From contig NZ_JACZHT010000002.1 of assembly GCF_014861485.1 (NCBI RefSeq), positions 124,001 through 188,000 of the forward strand: a stretch of DNA of 64,000 nt, given 5' to 3'. A program made the position numbers and the translations under genes. How positions within the stretch are numbered: the stretch's first letter is position 1; the number at the start of each line of letters is the position of its first letter. Positions 17,795-27,184 of the stretch are shown here, piece by piece. The DNA comes from Phaeovibrio sulfidiphilus (GTDB lineage Bacteria; Pseudomonadota; Alphaproteobacteria; Rhodospirillales; Rhodospirillaceae). The notes beneath the pieces are model-generated. The model saw only the letters and a list, made by a program, of their open reading frames with translations, was not told the DNA's origin and made no database searches.

Positions 17795-18180
17795 GATTCC
17801 CTCCTGTATTTACTCTTTTTCCGCAGAACGCGGGTTCCGGTTTCGTTGTGTGCCATACGGGTGATTCCGTTACGCAAAAATGAATCACCGCAAGTTGCAT
17901 GTAGTTATCATAGCACGAATAACACGAGGAACGAGTGCTATTTGCCGGGCGCATGATTTGTAATGCATGAGGGGGCGATGCTTCCGGCTGTTCGGCGACC
18001 TGTGCACACGCGGGGCCGGCGTCGGTGCCAAAGGACAGTTTTCGGCGCTTTCCGGGGGGGCAAACCACGTGTCGTCCTGCGTATTCCGGCAGGCGGCGGG
18101 GTGTGTGTCTGTGTCTGTGGCCGGGTTGTGCCCTGTGCCTTGCGCCGGTCGTTTGAAAACCCGCCCCCGGCGGGGTGCGT
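17795..18180. other. Intergenic region upstream of VPLPA-CTERM gene A
   Basis: AT-richer than its surroundings near 17860-17945, as expected for a promoter. A perfect inverted repeat ATAGCAC / GTGCTAT with an 18-base spacer lies at 17910-17941, about 120-150 bp upstream of the start codon, and could be an operator. No gene seen. Confidence 0.45.
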
Positions 18181-18214
18181 AAAAAAGGGAGCCCGGCGTG
18201 TGTGCCGGGCTCCC
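18181..18214 (-). terminator. Rho-independent terminator of the VPLPA-CTERM gene at 18252-19193
   Basis: On the minus strand a perfect stem GGGAGCCCGGC / GCCGGGCTCCC with a short loop (18187-18214) is followed by TTTTTT (18186-18181). Confidence 0.92.
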
Positions 18215-18251
18215 GGTTCTGCGGTCGGGCCCTGTTCCGCCCCGTTTCTTG

Positions 18252-19193
18252 TCAGGCGTTCGTCGTGCGCGCCTTTTTGCGGCGGCCCCAGGCACCGGCT
18301 CCAGCGAGAGCCGAACCCAGAAGGATCAGTGCACCCGGCAGGGGCACGTCACCCGGCGTTGCATCGCCGACCGAAAAACTGCCCTGGTATCCCTGGAGGA
18401 ACCCGTCGCGGGTACACTTTGCGTCGAGGCCGTATTGCCCGCTGATGGACAGGGTGTAGTCCCCGGCCTTCAGGTTGCCCCAGATGTGGCTCCAGTTCAC
18501 TCCACCAAAAGTTTCGGTAAAGCTGAACCCGTTCTTGCCGGTCAGCCGGACGGTCAGGGACTCTCCGGCAAACGATGTCTGTGTGCCATCCTTGCCCGTC
18601 AGGTTCAGGGCGAGGTTCAGGGACGAGTCCTTGTGCAGCGAGAAGTCGTAGGTGTTGGTGAAGGCTCTCGGGGACCGGTCGCCCTTCATCGAGTCTCTCA
18701 TGGTGGGGACTGTGGTCACGCCGAGAGCGCCGCTGGCAGAGCCTTCGGCGAACACGTTCATCTTTCCTTTGCCACCACCACCTTGTCCGTGGCCGTTCCC
18801 GTTTCCGTTTCCGTTGCCGGCACCGTTGCCGCCACCGAATCCGGGACCGTTCCCGTTACCGCCGCCTTTTCCGCCACCGTACGCGTTGCCCTTTCCGTTG
18901 CCGGCACCGTTTCCGCCCCCATATCCCGGGCCTTTTCCGTGGCCACCACCACCGCCGCCCTTGCTTCCGGTGTAGTAGTAGGCCTCGAAGGATCCGCCGG
19001 TTGCGGGAACCCACTGTCCCGAGGGGGTTTTCTGGGGCTGGCTGATGGTCCCCAGCTTGAAGTGCATGTCGGTGATGCCATCATTTGCCGGGGCGGCGGC
19101 CACAGGAGGCGGCGCGACCACAGCCGACGCAAGGAAAGCTGCGGCCCCCAGCACCATGGCGCGCATGGCGCCAGTTTTCACTTGTGCAGTCAT
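18252..19193 (-). CDS. VPLPA-CTERM-type sorted secreted protein (paralogue B) with Gly/Asn-rich insert
   Basis: 313 residues from the ATG at 19193, which has GAGGA four bases upstream. A signal peptide (about 1-35, ending VAAAPA) is followed by MHFKLGTISQ, an insert of about 65 residues made of Gly, Asn and Lys (GGGNGAGNGKG-type repeats, DNA 18770-18960), then the same body as paralogue A. The C-terminus is VPLPGAL, hydrophobic LILLGSALAGAGAWG, then RRKKA. Expected to be exported, processed by an exosortase and retained at or released from the surface. The Gly/Asn insert is the main difference from paralogue A and could expand or contract by slippage. Confidence 0.85.
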   Translation of the reverse strand: MTAQVKTGAMRAMVLGAAAFLASAVVAPPPVAAAPANDGITDMHFKLGTISQPQKTPSGQWVPATGGSFEAYYYTGSKGGGGGGHGKGPGYGGGNGAGNGKGNAYGGGKGGGNGNGPGFGGGNGAGNGNGNGNGHGQGGGGKGKMNVFAEGSASGALGVTTVPTMRDSMKGDRSPRAFTNTYDFSLHKDSSLNLALNLTGKDGTQTSFAGESLTVRLTGKNGFSFTETFGGVNWSHIWGNLKAGDYTLSISGQYGLDAKCTRDGFLQGYQGSFSVGDATPGDVPLPGALILLGSALAGAGAWGRRKKARTTNA

Positions 19194-19643
19194 GATGTCC
19201 TCGTTTGTCTTGCCCAAAGCCCCGCAGGGAGCCCGGGATGGCTCCGGTGCGCTATTTTTTGGGAGATCTGCCCCATTCGTATAACGACATATGTTCAAGT
19301 TTAACAACACATGGGTGTAAGTAAAGGTCGATCCGTCCCCCGAGTTCATTTTGACGTCATTTTCGTGTAATTTCCCGGAGTCCTGCGGCGGCGGGGCGGG
19401 GGCGGTCCGTGGTGTGTCCGGGGGCGCGGTGGAGTCGCAGGCGTCGCGCCCCGCGCAAACAGGTCGACTCGGCTCGCTTCGGGTGTGGATTCTCGCGGGA
19501 AGGTTGGAGGCGCGGCGTTCAGGGGCGGTGGGGCGCACTGCCCGGCGGACGGGCCGGCCAGACGGGACCGCTGCCGGGGCAGGCGGGCGCCCGGATGGTG
19601 GTGTTGAGGACCACCGGTCGACGATGGTGTCGAAGACGCCCGC
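19194..19643. other. Intergenic region between mntP and VPLPA-CTERM gene B
   Basis: About 450 bp. The right-hand promoter zone of gene B (19250-19330) is AT-richer, with TATGTTCAAGTTTAACAACA-like sequence on the plus strand. The left part is GC-rich with no supported gene. Confidence 0.4.
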
Positions 19644-20222
19644 TCAGATGATGGTGTCGAAAACCCCGTGCTCGAACAGGATGCGCACACCGATCCCGAT
19701 CAGCACCAGGCCGCCGAGCGCGTTGGCCCACCGGTCCAGCCGCGTGCTGGCCCGGACCACCAGGCGGCCCAGGTGCAGCCCGATGGCGGTCATGGCGAAG
19801 CAGACCGCGCCAATCACCAGGGCAGGCGTCAGAATATCGATATTCAGCAGCGAGAGGGAGCCGCCCACGGCCAGGGCGTCAAGGCTTGTGGCTATGGCCA
19901 GCATCAGCAGGGTCATGCCCCGGGTGGGGTCCGAGCAGTCCTCAGGCGGGTGGCCCTCCCAGGCCTCCTTGAGCATCCGGAAGCCCACGAAGCCCAGAAG
20001 TCCGAAGGCAATCCAGTGGTCGAAGGCCTCGATGTGGCTGCGGACCGTCAGGCCCAGAAACCAGCCTGCAAGGGGCATCAGGGCCTGGAAGCCGCCGAAG
20101 GCCAGCGCCATGCGCAGGGTCTGGGCCGCGTTGCAGCGCATGCGCAGGCCGGTGACAAGGGCGACGGCAAAGGCGTCCATGGCCAGGGCCAGTGCCAGGA
20201 TCAGGATCGCAGCGGGGGTCAT
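19644..20222 (-). CDS. mntP: Manganese efflux pump MntP
   Basis: 192 residues with six hydrophobic segments. The two family repeats are visible: LALALAMDAFAVALVTGL near the N-terminus and MLAIATSLDALAVGGSL in the second half, each with the conserved D-A-[FL]-A-V metal-site pattern. MntP exports Mn2+ across the inner membrane to prevent toxicity. In other bacteria mntP is often preceded by a yybP-ykoY manganese riboswitch; I could not recognise one upstream here. Confidence 0.93.
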   Translation of the reverse strand: MTPAAILILALALAMDAFAVALVTGLRMRCNAAQTLRMALAFGGFQALMPLAGWFLGLTVRSHIEAFDHWIAFGLLGFVGFRMLKEAWEGHPPEDCSDPTRGMTLLMLAIATSLDALAVGGSLSLLNIDILTPALVIGAVCFAMTAIGLHLGRLVVRASTRLDRWANALGGLVLIGIGVRILFEHGVFDTII

Positions 20223-20796
20223 CGGCGGGTGTCCGGATCAGGGAGGGCAGGAAGGGGCGGTTACGCTCCGGGGACGGCAGGGCCGGGCAGGGAGCGGGGA
20301 AACAGAAACAGGGTCATAGAGACGGGCAACACAGACGGGCAACAGGGCGGGCAACAGAAACGGGGCGGCAGGGCCGGATGGTGCGGGCCTGTGGAGGCGG
20401 CACCGGAAGCGGGGCACGGGCGGCACGCGGGGAGCCGGGCAGCATCCGGCAGGGCACCGGAAGCGGTGCGCCATCCGGCGGGGCGGGGCGAACCCGCAGG
20501 GCTCCCGGCCGGGTGGCCCGCAGGACCGTGCGTGAAACCGGGCCGCGTGCAGTCGCACGGTGTAAGGTGCGTGCAGTCGCACGGTGTAAGGTGCGTGCAG
20601 TCGCACGGTGTAAGGTGCGTGCAGTCGCACGGTGGACGGTGCGTGCCGGCGCAAGAGGCCGCAGGCGGCGCGTCCGGCGGCCCTTAACGCCTCCCCATTA
20701 CGGCAGCGTGTCCGGACCGGGCCCGGACCGCGCGTGAAAGGCGTGGGGGCTGCCTGCCCCGGAAACCGGTTTGCGGCTCCGGGGCGGGCCGGTGTC
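20223..20796. other. Intergenic region between mntP and ettA
   Basis: About 570 bp. Short repeats of ACGGGCAACA type occur at 20310-20360, a 24-bp tandem array at 20545-20640 (listed separately), and an imperfect GC stem GCCCCGGA / TCCGGGGC near 20756-20785 without a T-run downstream of ettA. No gene supported. Confidence 0.5.
20545..20652. repeat. Tandem array of 24-bp hairpin-forming repeat, four copies
   Basis: Four copies of GCGTGCAGTCGCACGGTGTA-AGGT in direct tandem (starts 20545, 20569, 20593, 20617); the first three are identical, the fourth ends GGACGGT. A fifth partial copy GCGTGC follows. Every unit contains the inverted repeat CGTGC-AGTC-GCACG, so the transcript could form a series of small hairpins. 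Confidence 0.92.
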
Positions 20797-22479
<1,683 letters not shown>

Positions 22480-22775
22480 TGAGCACTCCGGTTACAGGAT
22501 GGATTTTATGAGTGTGCCGTTGTACCCTGGGCGTCCCGCACATGCAACGACCCCGATGCCCGCCTCCGGCGACCCGCGCCGCCGGGCTTTCAACCGGCAC
22601 AGGGTCCGGCGGGGCGCCTTCTTCGGAGTGTCCAGCCATCACGACCCCTCCACGCCCGTGTCCCGAAACGTCCGGCGGGACCGCCCCGCGTCCCGGGCCT
22701 GACACCACATCCTGCGCCTGCGGGGGGAGCGCCGGCGCCCGGGCCCCTGGCAGCGCCTCCCCGCAGGGTGCATCC
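22480..22775. other. Divergent intergenic region ettA / Nudix gene
   Basis: About 300 bp. An open frame continues upstream of the Nudix gene to an ATG at 22512, but its translation is Arg/Pro-rich and unlike any N-terminus of the family, so I treat it as non-coding. Confidence 0.4.
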
Positions 22776-23447
22776 GTGCCCGCATCGGACACGCCCGCGC
22801 CCTTTGGCACCGCGCCCGTTCCCACGGGGGTGGAGCTTCTGGACCGCACGTCCCTGAGCAACCGGTATCTCCAGGTCGATGCGCTGCGCCTGCGGGTGGA
22901 GCGGTTTGACGGCGACACGGGGCCCGAGATCCGCCGCGAGATTGTCCACCGGGGGCATGCGGCCGCCTTGCTGCCCTATGATCCGGAGCGTGACCGGGTT
23001 GTGCTTTTGCAGCAGTTCCGCCCGGGCCTGTGGGATGCGGGGCTGCCGGCCTGGGATATCGAGATTGTGGCGGGGATCGTGGACGGGAGTGACACCCCGG
23101 AGGTCACGGTCCTGCGGGAGTGCCGCGAGGAATGCGGGCTTGAGGCCCGTGACCTGGTGCGTCTTGCGTGCTATCTCCCGTCTCCGGGCTTTTCCACCGA
23201 GACCGTGTCCCTGTTCCTCGGGCGGGTGGACAGCGCCCGCGCGGGCGGCCTGTTCGGTGTTCCCGAGGAGGGCGAGGACATCCGCGCCTTCGCGGTCGAT
23301 GCGGCCGAGTTTGTCCGGGCCGCGCTGGCCGGGGCCACCCGCAACGCCACCGCCCTGATTGCCGCCCAGTGGCTGGCCCTGAACCACGCGGCCCTGAGAG
23401 AGGGGCGCTGGCCGGGGGCAGCTTCCGATCCGCCCGTGTTCCTGTGA
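22776..23447 (+). CDS. Nudix hydrolase, ADP-ribose pyrophosphatase type
   Basis: About 223 residues from a GTG at 22776; the start is uncertain because the frame is open far upstream. The Nudix helix reads GIVDGSDTPEVTVLRECREECGL: the RE-x2-EE-x-G core is intact, but the first acidic position of the signature (normally E) is D. The preceding LLQQFRPG and following LPSPGFSTETVSLFLG match the NudF/ADP-ribose pyrophosphatase subfamily. Likely substrate is ADP-ribose, giving AMP and ribose 5-phosphate. The metallo-hydrolase gene starts 12 bp downstream, suggesting a two-gene operon. Confidence 0.87.
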   Translation: MPASDTPAPFGTAPVPTGVELLDRTSLSNRYLQVDALRLRVERFDGDTGPEIRREIVHRGHAAALLPYDPERDRVVLLQQFRPGLWDAGLPAWDIEIVAGIVDGSDTPEVTVLRECREECGLEARDLVRLACYLPSPGFSTETVSLFLGRVDSARAGGLFGVPEEGEDIRAFAVDAAEFVRAALAGATRNATALIAAQWLALNHAALREGRWPGAASDPPVFL

Positions 23448-23459
23448 GAGACCGCGTCC

Positions 23460-24116
23460 ATGACCCCGACCCCGACCCCGATGAACATCCATATCATTCC
23501 CGTCACTCCGCTCCAGGAGAACTGCTCCTTGCTTGTGTGCCAGGAGACAAACCGTGCCGCCCTTGTGGACCCCGGCGGTGATTCGGACGTGATCCGGGCC
23601 GCGCTGGAGGACACCGGCGCCCGGCTGGAGAAGATCCTGGTCACCCACGCCCACGCGGACCATATCGGCGCCGTGAGCGTCCTTCGGGATCTGTACCAGG
23701 TTCCGGTTGAAGGGCCGAACCGCGGCGACGCCGCGCTGCTGAGCCTCTTTCCCGAGCAGAAGGCCCGTCTTGGGCTGGACGAGGGCGAGGTCTTTACCCC
23801 GGACCGCTGGTTTGACGGCGGCGAGACCACCACGTTTGGCGCCCAGACCCTCTCGGTTCTGTACGTGCCCGGCCACACTCCGGGGCACGTGGCCTATTTT
23901 CACAGCAGCTCCAGGGTGGCGTTTGTGGGGGATGTGCTGTTTGCGGGGAGCATCGGGCGCACCGACCTTCCCGGCGGCGACTTCCGAACCCTGATCGCCT
24001 CGATCCGGGACACGCTCCTGCCCCTTGGGGACGATGTGGTGTTTGTGCCCGGTCACGGGCCCGAGTCCACCCTTGGCCGGGAGCGGCTGGGTAACCCGTT
24101 CCTCAGGGAGCGCTGA
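23460..24116 (+). CDS. Metallo-beta-lactamase-fold hydrolase (glyoxalase II/YcbL-like)
   Basis: 218 residues (an ATG at 23481 would give 211). Metal-binding motifs of the superfamily are THAHADHIG, VPGHTPGHVAYF, VGDVLFAGSIGRTDLPGG and FVPGHGPES, in the right order and spacing for the short YcbL-like thioesterase group that lacks the C-terminal glyoxalase II domain. The substrate is probably a glutathione or other thioester but is not determined by sequence. It follows the Nudix gene by 12 bp. A decayed copy of its 3' part is found at about 26775-26990, beyond the acyltransferase gene. Confidence 0.9.
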   Translation: MTPTPTPMNIHIIPVTPLQENCSLLVCQETNRAALVDPGGDSDVIRAALEDTGARLEKILVTHAHADHIGAVSVLRDLYQVPVEGPNRGDAALLSLFPEQKARLGLDEGEVFTPDRWFDGGETTTFGAQTLSVLYVPGHTPGHVAYFHSSSRVAFVGDVLFAGSIGRTDLPGGDFRTLIASIRDTLLPLGDDVVFVPGHGPESTLGRERLGNPFLRER

Positions 24117-24204
24117 TCTCCGGGAGCCCCTGACGGACCCGGGGCCTGTCCGGCGCGGCCGGGGTGCAGGGGCGGGCGGATCCGGTGTGTGGGGGCCGAC
24201 TGTA

Positions 24205-24290
24205 AGCGCACGGGTGCGTCCGTTCCGTGTCGGGCGCTCGGGACCGGTGTCCGGGTGTAGGGCCCGGGCGCTGATTGCGGGCGCCGTCCC
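24205..24290 (+). pseudogene. Relic of the 5' end of the secreted-protein gene now at 27185
   Basis: The segment GACTGTAAGCGCACGGGTGC corresponds to GACTATGAGAGCACGGGTGC at the start of the intact gene. The start codon is lost and similarity fades over the next 50-80 bases. It is the left copy of the duplicated junction that flanks the acyltransferase. Confidence 0.65.
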
Positions 24291-24322
24291 TGCAGCCGGT
24301 TCGTGTCGGCTGTCCGGACGCT

Positions 24323-24405
24323 GTGCATGCGTGCATGTCGCGCGTTTGCTTCGGTCGTCCGGACGTGCATGCGTTCATGTCGCGCGTTTGCCTTGCTCGT
24401 CCGGG
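24323..24405. repeat. Direct tandem duplication, 41-42 bp unit, two copies
   Basis: Unit GTGCATGCGT(g/t)CATGTCGCGC followed by GTTTGC and a C/T-rich end appears at 24323-24364 and 24365-24405 with few differences. Non-coding. Confidence 0.85.
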
Positions 24406-24783
24406 CCACGGGTCCGGAGGATCCGCCGGGCGCCGCGCCCCCCGGGACCATGGGCCCCGGCCCTCCCTCCCTCCCTCCCTCCCGCGTGTCGGCCGTCTTC
24501 CGCAGCGCCCCCGGCGGTGCGGCCCCTGTCGTGCAGGGCGGAGTTCCGGCGATGGTCCGGGGAGGGTCCGGGAAATGCCTCTCCTACTCCTTGATATCAG
24601 TCTTAAGTAAGGTCAGGCAGCGGGGGCCGGTTTTCTCGCTGTTTTTACGCGCATTACTTGTTATTTGCCCCCTTTTTCGGCTTGTTCCCGAGGGGTCTTG
24701 CGGATAAGTTCCCCATTTTTTATTTCCGACCATCACGAGACTGCTTGGGTGGTTCAGGGAGTATTCCGTGAGGGGAACGCGTT

Positions 24784-26649
24784 ATGGGGCTTAACAAGTC
24801 TGGCTTTCGTTTGGATATTCAGGGATTGCGGGCTGTCGCTGTGCTCGCTGTTCTTGCGTTCCACGTTGACAAGAGCTGGCTCCCGGGTGGTTTTGCTGGG
24901 GTTGACGTTTTTTTCGTTATTTCGGGCTTCGTTGTTGCCTCCCTGATCCTCAAGGAGAGGGAAGCCGGCTCGTTTTCCTTTCTGAGCTTTTACATCAAAA
25001 GAATAAAGCGGATCGTTCCTGCTTGTGTTTTGATGCTTTTCGTTGTTGCCCTCGTTGTCTTTTTTCTGTTCTCACCTGACGATTTCAGGGGCTTCCGGCG
25101 TGTTCTGATCCAGGCCCTGGTTTTCAACAGTGCGCACTATTTTGCAGGGTTCCGGGATTATTTTGCTCCGGAGTCCTACGAGATTCCGCTCCTGCATACC
25201 TGGACGCTGGCGATCGAGATGCAGTTCTATCTCGCCTTGCCGTTTCTTCTGGTCCTTCTGTCCTCGCGCACCATCAAACTTGTTGTCCCCGTGTGTGTTG
25301 TGGCTCTTTTCGGGTGGGCCACGTTTCAGCTGGTGGATCATGTGGACGGTTCCCAGCGCATGTATTTCTCACTCCTTGCCCGGGTGCCCGAGTTTCTGAT
25401 TGGCGTTCTGATCCCCGTTTTTCTTCGGGGGCGGAGCGTGCCGGCCCGCTGGGACACGGCGCTCGGGACACTGGGGCTTGTCCTTTTGGGGGTGAGCTTT
25501 TTCGGGCTCAGCGAGCACGATCCGTTTCCCGGGGTTGCGGCGCTCCTTCCGTGCACCGGGACGGCCCTTCTTCTGTGTACTCCGTCCGGCTTCTGGAACC
25601 GCGCCCTGTCCGCCAAAGGAATGGTCGGGATCGGGGCCCTGTCCTATTCGCTTTATCTGTGGCACTGGCCGGTTCTGTCCGTGTTCCGCTACGTTCGGAT
25701 GGACTACGCCCTGCCGCTTCCGGTTTTGGCGTGCGCGCTTGCCCTGACCCTTCTGTTGTCCTGGCTGTCGTACCGTTTTGTCGAGGAGCCGTGCCGTGTT
25801 CTCGGGAACCGCCGGTTTTTCCTGATCCTTGTGCCCTTTCTTCTTGTTTTCGGCCTGTTTATCTCCGAGTCCAAGGATCTGAGCCGCCGCATGTTCGCCG
25901 CTCCGGTTCCGGACATTTCCGCGGACGGCTGGAGCCCCCTGGAGATCGAGTGTGACGATACGGTCTGTCGTGCCGGCGATCGGGCGGCCACCAGAAACCG
26001 CATTCTTGTTCTGGGCGACAGTCACGGAGAGCACTTGTGCGGCTTCCTTGATGAGGTCGGCCGCTCGGAGGGGCTTGTTTTCAATCTGTCCACGTCCCCC
26101 GGCTGTCACATGATCCCCTCGATCGGGGTCCGCCATGTGCGCGCAAGCTACCAGAGCAAGTGCTCCGAGCGCATGGACCGCGTCGCTCCGTATCTCGATG
26201 AGGCGGATACGGTTGTCCTGGCGGCACGCTGGTTCAATTACCCCGAGATCTCGGATGACCTGGAAGAGTTTTACACAGAGATGGAGCGGCGGGGAAAAAC
26301 CGTTCTTGTGGTCTCGCAGGTGCCTGAGTTTCTGCAAAGCCCCGTCCGCTTCGAGCGGTTCCAGCGGCTGGGGCTTGTGGCCCCGGATGTTGAGCCCCAG
26401 AGAAACCCGATGGCGGACCAGGCCAACGAGACAATCCGAAAAACTGTGGACGGGCATCCGAACGTGGCCTTCCTGGATCTTCGGCAGAGCCCGTTTTTCT
26501 CCACGGCGCCGATGTGGCGCGGTAGTCTGGTCTATCGGGACAAGCATCACATCAACGAGTGGGGTTCCCGGCATTACGGCCTGCTGTCCCGAGCCCCGTT
26601 TGCGGAGGCTCTCGAGGCCTTGACAAACCGGTCGGCAGACAGGGAGTGA
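24784..26649 (+). CDS. OafA/YrhL-type membrane acyltransferase with C-terminal SGNH domain
   Basis: 621 residues. The N-terminal part (about 1-375) is an acyltransferase-3 domain of about ten membrane segments: RLDIQGLRAVAVLAVLAFH with the catalytic-type histidine, PGGFAGVDVFFVISGFV, YIKRIKRIVPA, and HTWTLAIEMQFY. The C-terminal part (about 405-610) is periplasmic SGNH: LVLGDSHGEH (nucleophile Ser) and RDKHHINEWGS (Asp/His). Such enzymes O-acetylate surface polysaccharide, LPS or peptidoglycan. Codon and base use are clearly T-richer than in neighbours (many GTT, CTT, TTT codons), suggesting transfer. It lies between two copies of a duplicated junction. Confidence 0.92.
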   Translation: MGLNKSGFRLDIQGLRAVAVLAVLAFHVDKSWLPGGFAGVDVFFVISGFVVASLILKEREAGSFSFLSFYIKRIKRIVPACVLMLFVVALVVFFLFSPDDFRGFRRVLIQALVFNSAHYFAGFRDYFAPESYEIPLLHTWTLAIEMQFYLALPFLLVLLSSRTIKLVVPVCVVALFGWATFQLVDHVDGSQRMYFSLLARVPEFLIGVLIPVFLRGRSVPARWDTALGTLGLVLLGVSFFGLSEHDPFPGVAALLPCTGTALLLCTPSGFWNRALSAKGMVGIGALSYSLYLWHWPVLSVFRYVRMDYALPLPVLACALALTLLLSWLSYRFVEEPCRVLGNRRFFLILVPFLLVFGLFISESKDLSRRMFAAPVPDISADGWSPLEIECDDTVCRAGDRAATRNRILVLGDSHGEHLCGFLDEVGRSEGLVFNLSTSPGCHMIPSIGVRHVRASYQSKCSERMDRVAPYLDEADTVVLAARWFNYPEISDDLEEFYTEMERRGKTVLVVSQVPEFLQSPVRFERFQRLGLVAPDVEPQRNPMADQANETIRKTVDGHPNVAFLDLRQSPFFSTAPMWRGSLVYRDKHHINEWGSRHYGLLSRAPFAEALEALTNRSADRE

Positions 26650-27184
26650 GGCGGCTGCCGGGGGATGGTTCTCCGGCGGTGTTTGCCGGAGGATGGCTTT
26701 CCGGACGATGCGTCTGCCACCGAGCCGGTGAAGCGTCTGGAGGGGGCTGGCGTGGGGAGCCCCCCGGGCGCCGGTTCCCACGCCGGACCGCGGGGTCTGG
26801 CAGCGCCGGGAGCACCCCGTTCAGGGCCCTGATCCTGCTGGCTCTCCCCGTGCCCGGCCACACACCGGGGATTCAGGCTGTTTTTTACACCGGTTCCAAT
26901 GTAGTATTTTCAGGGACTGTCCTGTCTGCCGGGAGGGTCGGGCGCACCGATCCCTCCGGCGGCGACGTCAGACCCTGATCGCCCCGATCCGCGGTCCGCT
27001 TCTGCTCCCGTGGGGAGGGTGGGGTGCCCCTGGCCGTCACAGGCTCGGGTCCGCCCGTGGCCGGGAGCGGTGTGGCGTCCCGGTCCCCGGGGAGCGGTGA
27101 CCTCCGGGAGACCTTCAGGGACGGAAGGCCTGTCCGGCGGGGCCGGGGTGCGGGGTAACTGATCCTGTTTTTTGAGGGTCGACT
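26650..27184. other. Intergenic region holding a decayed hydrolase copy
   Basis: About 535 bp between the acyltransferase and the secreted-protein gene. From about 26775 onward it matches, with many changes, the DNA from about 23800 to 24210 (end of the metallo-hydrolase gene and its 3' flank), in the same orientation. The open frame 26559-26978 that crosses it is a by-product of this relic. Confidence 0.7.
26775..26990 (+). pseudogene. Decayed 3' part of the metallo-beta-lactamase-fold hydrolase gene
   Basis: One frame reads VPGHTPGIQAVFYTGSNV, then VFSGTVLSAGRVGRTDPSGGD, colinear with VPGHTPGHVAYFHSSSRV and AFVGDVLFAGSIGRTDLPGGD of the intact gene at 23460-24116. The metal-ligand Asp of VGDVLF is replaced by Gly-Thr, the N-terminal half with THAHADH is missing, and the frame stops early at 26978. 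After that the DNA still resembles the intact gene's end and 3' flank in a shifted frame. Confidence 0.85.

Larger units (their letters stand above)
24117..24783. other. Intergenic region with relic 5' end of a secreted-protein gene
   Basis: About 670 bp. Its first 140 bp align with the DNA just upstream of and into the gene at 27185: shared GGCCTGTCCGGCG, GCCGGGGTGC, GCACGGGTGCGTC and GTCGGGC in the same order. The ATG of the intact gene corresponds to GTA here, and no open frame survives. Further right are a 42-bp duplication (24323-24405) and CCCT repeats (about 24463-24482). The last 150 bp are AT-richer and presumably contain the acyltransferase promoter. Confidence 0.7.

Noticed and set aside
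20223-20796. yybP-ykoY manganese riboswitch before mntP
   Set aside because: I could not find the conserved core of that riboswitch in the upstream DNA, only tandem repeats.
26559-26978. 139-codon plus-strand frame overlapping the end of the acyltransferase gene
   Set aside because: Its C-terminal part is the decayed copy of the metallo-hydrolase; its N-terminal part lies in the wrong frame of the acyltransferase gene.
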